From assembly GCA_035772405.1 (NCBI GenBank), contig JAYKKM010000221.1, forward strand, positions 487,501 to 551,500: a DNA stretch of 64,000 nt, given 5' to 3'. A model generated the notes under the pieces. The model was not told the DNA's origin. It was given only the letters and a program-made list of their open reading frames with translations, and ran no database searches. Made by a program: the position numbers and the translations under genes. The first letter of the stretch is position 1, and each line of letters begins with the position of its first letter. The DNA comes from Chrysogorgia sp. JL179-B06 (lineage: Eukaryota > Cnidaria > Anthozoa > Scleralcyonacea > Chrysogorgiidae). Positions 61,913-64,000 of the stretch are shown here, in pieces.

Positions 61913-62932
61913 TTAGTTTTCACTCTCTGTAACCATATCTTCTGAAACTGGAAAATGCATTAAAATATTCTTCTTGTGCCTATTAATCCAAGATACAAAT
62001 TTTTGCTCATCAAGTGAACAGGTAGGGTTGTGTGAAATATCCACAAAAGATTCAAATGTTCTCCCATCCACTTGTCTAAATGGCCTCAAACTTCTTAAAT
62101 CAGCGAGTATTATTTTCTCATCTTCTGCTGACGATTTATGGGAATGTGACGATGACTTGTGATGCAGATAGACTTGTTTTTCAAATGCTTCCACAATTTC
62201 TTTAACTCCCCCAGATGCCTTACTTGCTCTGCTGATTGCTTCTTCAGACTTGTTAGCTCCCATTGCTCTAATGAGTGTTTTCATGTCCTTGTTCCTGTTT
62301 TCCTGAAATAAGTCAATTTCGATGTTTTTCGCTTCACCGCCTTTCCAATTAACTGTAGCTGCCCATTTGCATTGGTGCGCCTCAGCTTGCGACAGAAGGA
62401 TTTGGCTCTGCATGATGTTGACTAGCATTTCAATGGCATATTCATTAAAACCAGATGCTGAAAAGAAATGAACTAGCAACTGCTTATGCAACGTGGACAA
62501 ATGTTCCCCATTACCTGTGGCTACAGCATCTTTAATATCAGCAAGTATGATGTATGACTTGATGATATTCACTGAGTAACATAAAATACCATCAGTGCCA
62601 AATGGTGGACTAACATCAGTTCCATCCACAAAAACATACTGGTCAAGAAACTTGTCCAGTGTATTTGTGATGTAATTCTCTTTCTGCTCAGCACTTATAA
62701 TACTGGCAGAATTAGGATAATGCTGTGTTGGTTTTTGCTTTGTGTCAGCCATTTGGAAAAATTCCAGAAATGCTTCGACAACAAAACACTTACTAACACT
62801 GAGAAACAATTGCTCGCAGTCTTCATAGTGCTTTACATCAGCTGTCACATTTCGCCGATTCATCTTCTCTCTAAAGTACCTCAGAGTACCTTTTTCTCTG
62901 CCAGAATTTTTGTACAATCTTCTGAAAACAGT
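61913..62932 (-). CDS. DUF6589-family protein, last exon
   Basis: A TTTTTGCAG acceptor precedes an open 339-codon exon ending at 61,913. Typical blocks: SGREKGTLRYFREKMNRRNV, DVKHYEDCEQLFLSVSKCFV, DIKDAVATGNGEHLSTLHKQ, CKWAATVNWKGGEAKNIEID, LIRAMGANKSEEAISRASKA and an RxLRPFRQVDGR-like LRPFRQVDGRTFESF. I recognise the DUF6589 family, which is multicopy in cnidarian and sponge genomes. Its function is unknown and it is suspected to be transposon-related. The upstream exon was not found. The frame is intact. Confidence 0.7.
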   Translation of the reverse strand, partial: TVFRRLYKNSGREKGTLRYFREKMNRRNVTADVKHYEDCEQLFLSVSKCFVVEAFLEFFQMADTKQKPTQHYPNSASIISAEQKENYITNTLDKFLDQYVFVDGTDVSPPFGTDGILCYSVNIIKSYIILADIKDAVATGNGEHLSTLHKQLLVHFFSASGFNEYAIEMLVNIMQSQILLSQAEAHQCKWAATVNWKGGEAKNIEIDLFQENRNKDMKTLIRAMGANKSEEAISRASKASGGVKEIVEAFEKQVYLHHKSSSHSHKSSAEDEKIILADLRSLRPFRQVDGRTFESFVDISHNPTCSLDEQKFVSWINRHKKNILMHFPVSEDMVTESEN

Positions 62933-63360
62933 CTGCAAAAAAGGATGAAATTATGGTGATGTACTATCACATAATCCCCTTCAATATTGGACCTGTAATT
63001 TCTCCCTCCCCCCTCAGTCTGTTTGCTGATCATTGTAAAAATAGCAAATGATTTAACTTTTTGCATCTCATTAATTATTAGTTTTAATAGTTTGTTTATC
63101 TCCTGTGCATTTGATCATATGTTCTACTTGTGACACCTTTTGCCCTATTTATTTTATCTCATCTCGTCTTACTCTGATGAAGGGCTCCCCTCATATAGGT
63201 ACATATACTGATATATATATATATATACTGACATGTATATACATATATATACATATATACATACCGGTATATACATATATACATACCGTTATATACATAT
63301 AATTATACATATATACATATATAGGTAATAAAGTAGTGAGATTGGACGCAGGCGTTCTGT

Positions 63361-63432
63361 ATAGTCTTAGTTTTTAGTTCTGATGAAGATCACAGTTAGT
63401 GATCGAAAATTTAATAAAGTTTTAAACTAGAT
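63361..63432 (+). repeat. CTGATGA-hairpin-GAAA relic
   Basis: CTGATGA A GATCAC-AGTTA-GTGATC GAAA (63,379-63,408) has the hammerhead order but an extra A after the core and no readable stem III. AATAAAG follows, so it could be a retroelement tail. Recorded as a relic only. Confidence 0.35.
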
Positions 63433-63496
63433 CAGCTTCAACATTTTGTCCATATATATACACATAATATACATATACATACATAATATACAATAT

Positions 63497-63537
63497 GTAC
63501 AGACATGTGTTTCGCTGTTCTACAGCTCATCAGTGTA
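63497..63537 (-). ncRNA. Candidate type I hammerhead ribozyme
   Basis: On the minus strand: stem I strand TACA, core CTGATGA (63,533-63,527), stem II GCTGT-AGA-ACAGC, GAAA (63,513-63,510), a 2-bp stem III CA/TG with a CA loop, TC as U16.1-C17, then stem I strand TGTA. Every conserved core nucleotide and both the stem I and stem II pairings are present. The expected cut lies after position 63,502. Short stem III hammerheads of this type are known from Penelope-like elements and animal retrozymes. Confidence 0.6.
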
Positions 63538-63881
63538 GCTTGGTACAATATAGATAATTATGGGTATGAGAACTAATTATACACAAACGATTGCTGGTGA
63601 CAACCGCTTGTGGGACAAACAGCGGTCATGCGCACATACATATACATGTATAACATATATGCATGTATACACATGCATATACACGCATATACATGTACAT
63701 ACATATACATGTTATTTTACATGCACACATACATGTATGCATATACATATATACATATATACCGTAATTTCTCTATTAATCCCTCTATCTTTTAAGCCTC
63801 CCCCCGCTCTAATACGCCCCTTTTTGGAAGCAGAAAAATAATTAAGCCCCCCCTCAATGATGCTTGGAAAAAAAGAGAAAT

Positions 63882-63905
63882 TATATATATATATATATAT
63901 ATATT
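63882..63905. repeat. (TA)n tract
   Basis: Short TA microsatellite. Confidence 0.9.
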
Positions 63906-64000
63906 AGTCAAACCTGTATTAAGCGGTCCCAATGTTAAGCGGTCACCTTTTATTAAGTGGTAACTTGTCAAAGTCCCTAAAATTTCGTAACTTAATATTA

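Larger units (their letters stand above)
62939..64000. other. Repeat-rich end of the window
   Basis: Contains TATACATA/TATACA microsatellites (about 63,205-63,330 and 63,440-63,500), a MITE-like stretch beginning CCGTAATTTCTCTATTAAT at about 63,762 (also seen near 8,820), and TATTAAGCGGTC repeats at the very end. No gene. Confidence 0.6.

Overview
The window looks like AT-rich genomic DNA of a non-bilaterian metazoan, most likely a cnidarian (sponge is the alternative). The evidence is spliced exons with GT..AG borders, long (TA)n tracts, and several transposon families: KDZ, EnSpm/CACTA-like, hAT, fold-back MITEs and tRNA-type SINEs. It also carries a DUF6589 exon, a two-exon RecQ-like helicase, and Polinton/Maverick-type virus-like elements whose small accessory genes I recognise from cnidarian genomes. 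The species call is an inference. No rRNA, intact tRNA or CRISPR array was seen.

Layout. 0.1-9.9 kb: a minus-strand KDZ transposase gene in at least 11 exons. It is damaged by a MITE, one frameshift and one stop. 9.9-16 kb: mostly non-coding repeats. 16.0-19.5 kb: a plus-strand EnSpm/CACTA (tnp2) transposase pseudogene that contains a non-autonomous hAT insertion. 19.76-23.1 kb: remnant A, a deleted canonical Polinton with integrase tail plus chromodomain, a minor/major capsid deletion fusion, a dead adenain-type protease and one convergent tail gene. 23.3-58.56 kb: two nested elements of a second Polinton-type lineage. 58.7-60.4 kb: RecQ-like helicase. 61.9-62.9 kb: DUF6589 exon. The rest is repeats, including candidate hammerhead ribozymes.

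The nested elements are the centre of interest. Inner element C (28,824-47,301, 18.5 kb) has ~600-bp terminal inverted repeats (TIRs) and sits inside the integrase gene of outer element B. A perfect 6-bp target duplication (GCTCAC) flanks it. Removing C and one duplication copy puts the two B integrase halves back in one frame. B without C is about 16.7 kb and has shorter, rearranged inverted ends. Both elements share a two-arm plan. The left arm (minus strand) encodes a hydrophobic-tail protein, an A32/FtsK-type packaging ATPase, a probable double-jelly-roll major capsid protein, a multi-membrane-segment protein, an integrase with chromodomain, and a putative minor capsid protein. The right arm (plus strand) starts from a bidirectional promoter. 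It encodes a large C-terminally anchored protein, a fiber-like protein with a phage-tail-fibre-type motif, BRO-N/nuclease/zinc-finger protein, three small membrane proteins, a zinc-ribbon (VLTF3-like) protein and protein-primed DNA polymerase B.

The elements differ in cargo. C alone has a thymidine kinase, a 229-aa zinc-finger protein, a duplicated membrane-protein gene, a 69-aa protein with an N-myristoylation signal and a 46-aa basic peptide. B alone has a two-helix membrane protein, a coiled-coil microprotein and a C2H2 microprotein. B is decayed, with stops or frameshifts in integrase, polymerase, BRO, zinc-ribbon and tail genes. C has one visible lesion, a 1-nt frameshift at an A6 run in the polymerase. 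The relative order is therefore clear: B inserted first and C inserted later. A TATAGTATA-like motif lies just upstream of many start codons in both elements and is the best candidate for a shared viral promoter.
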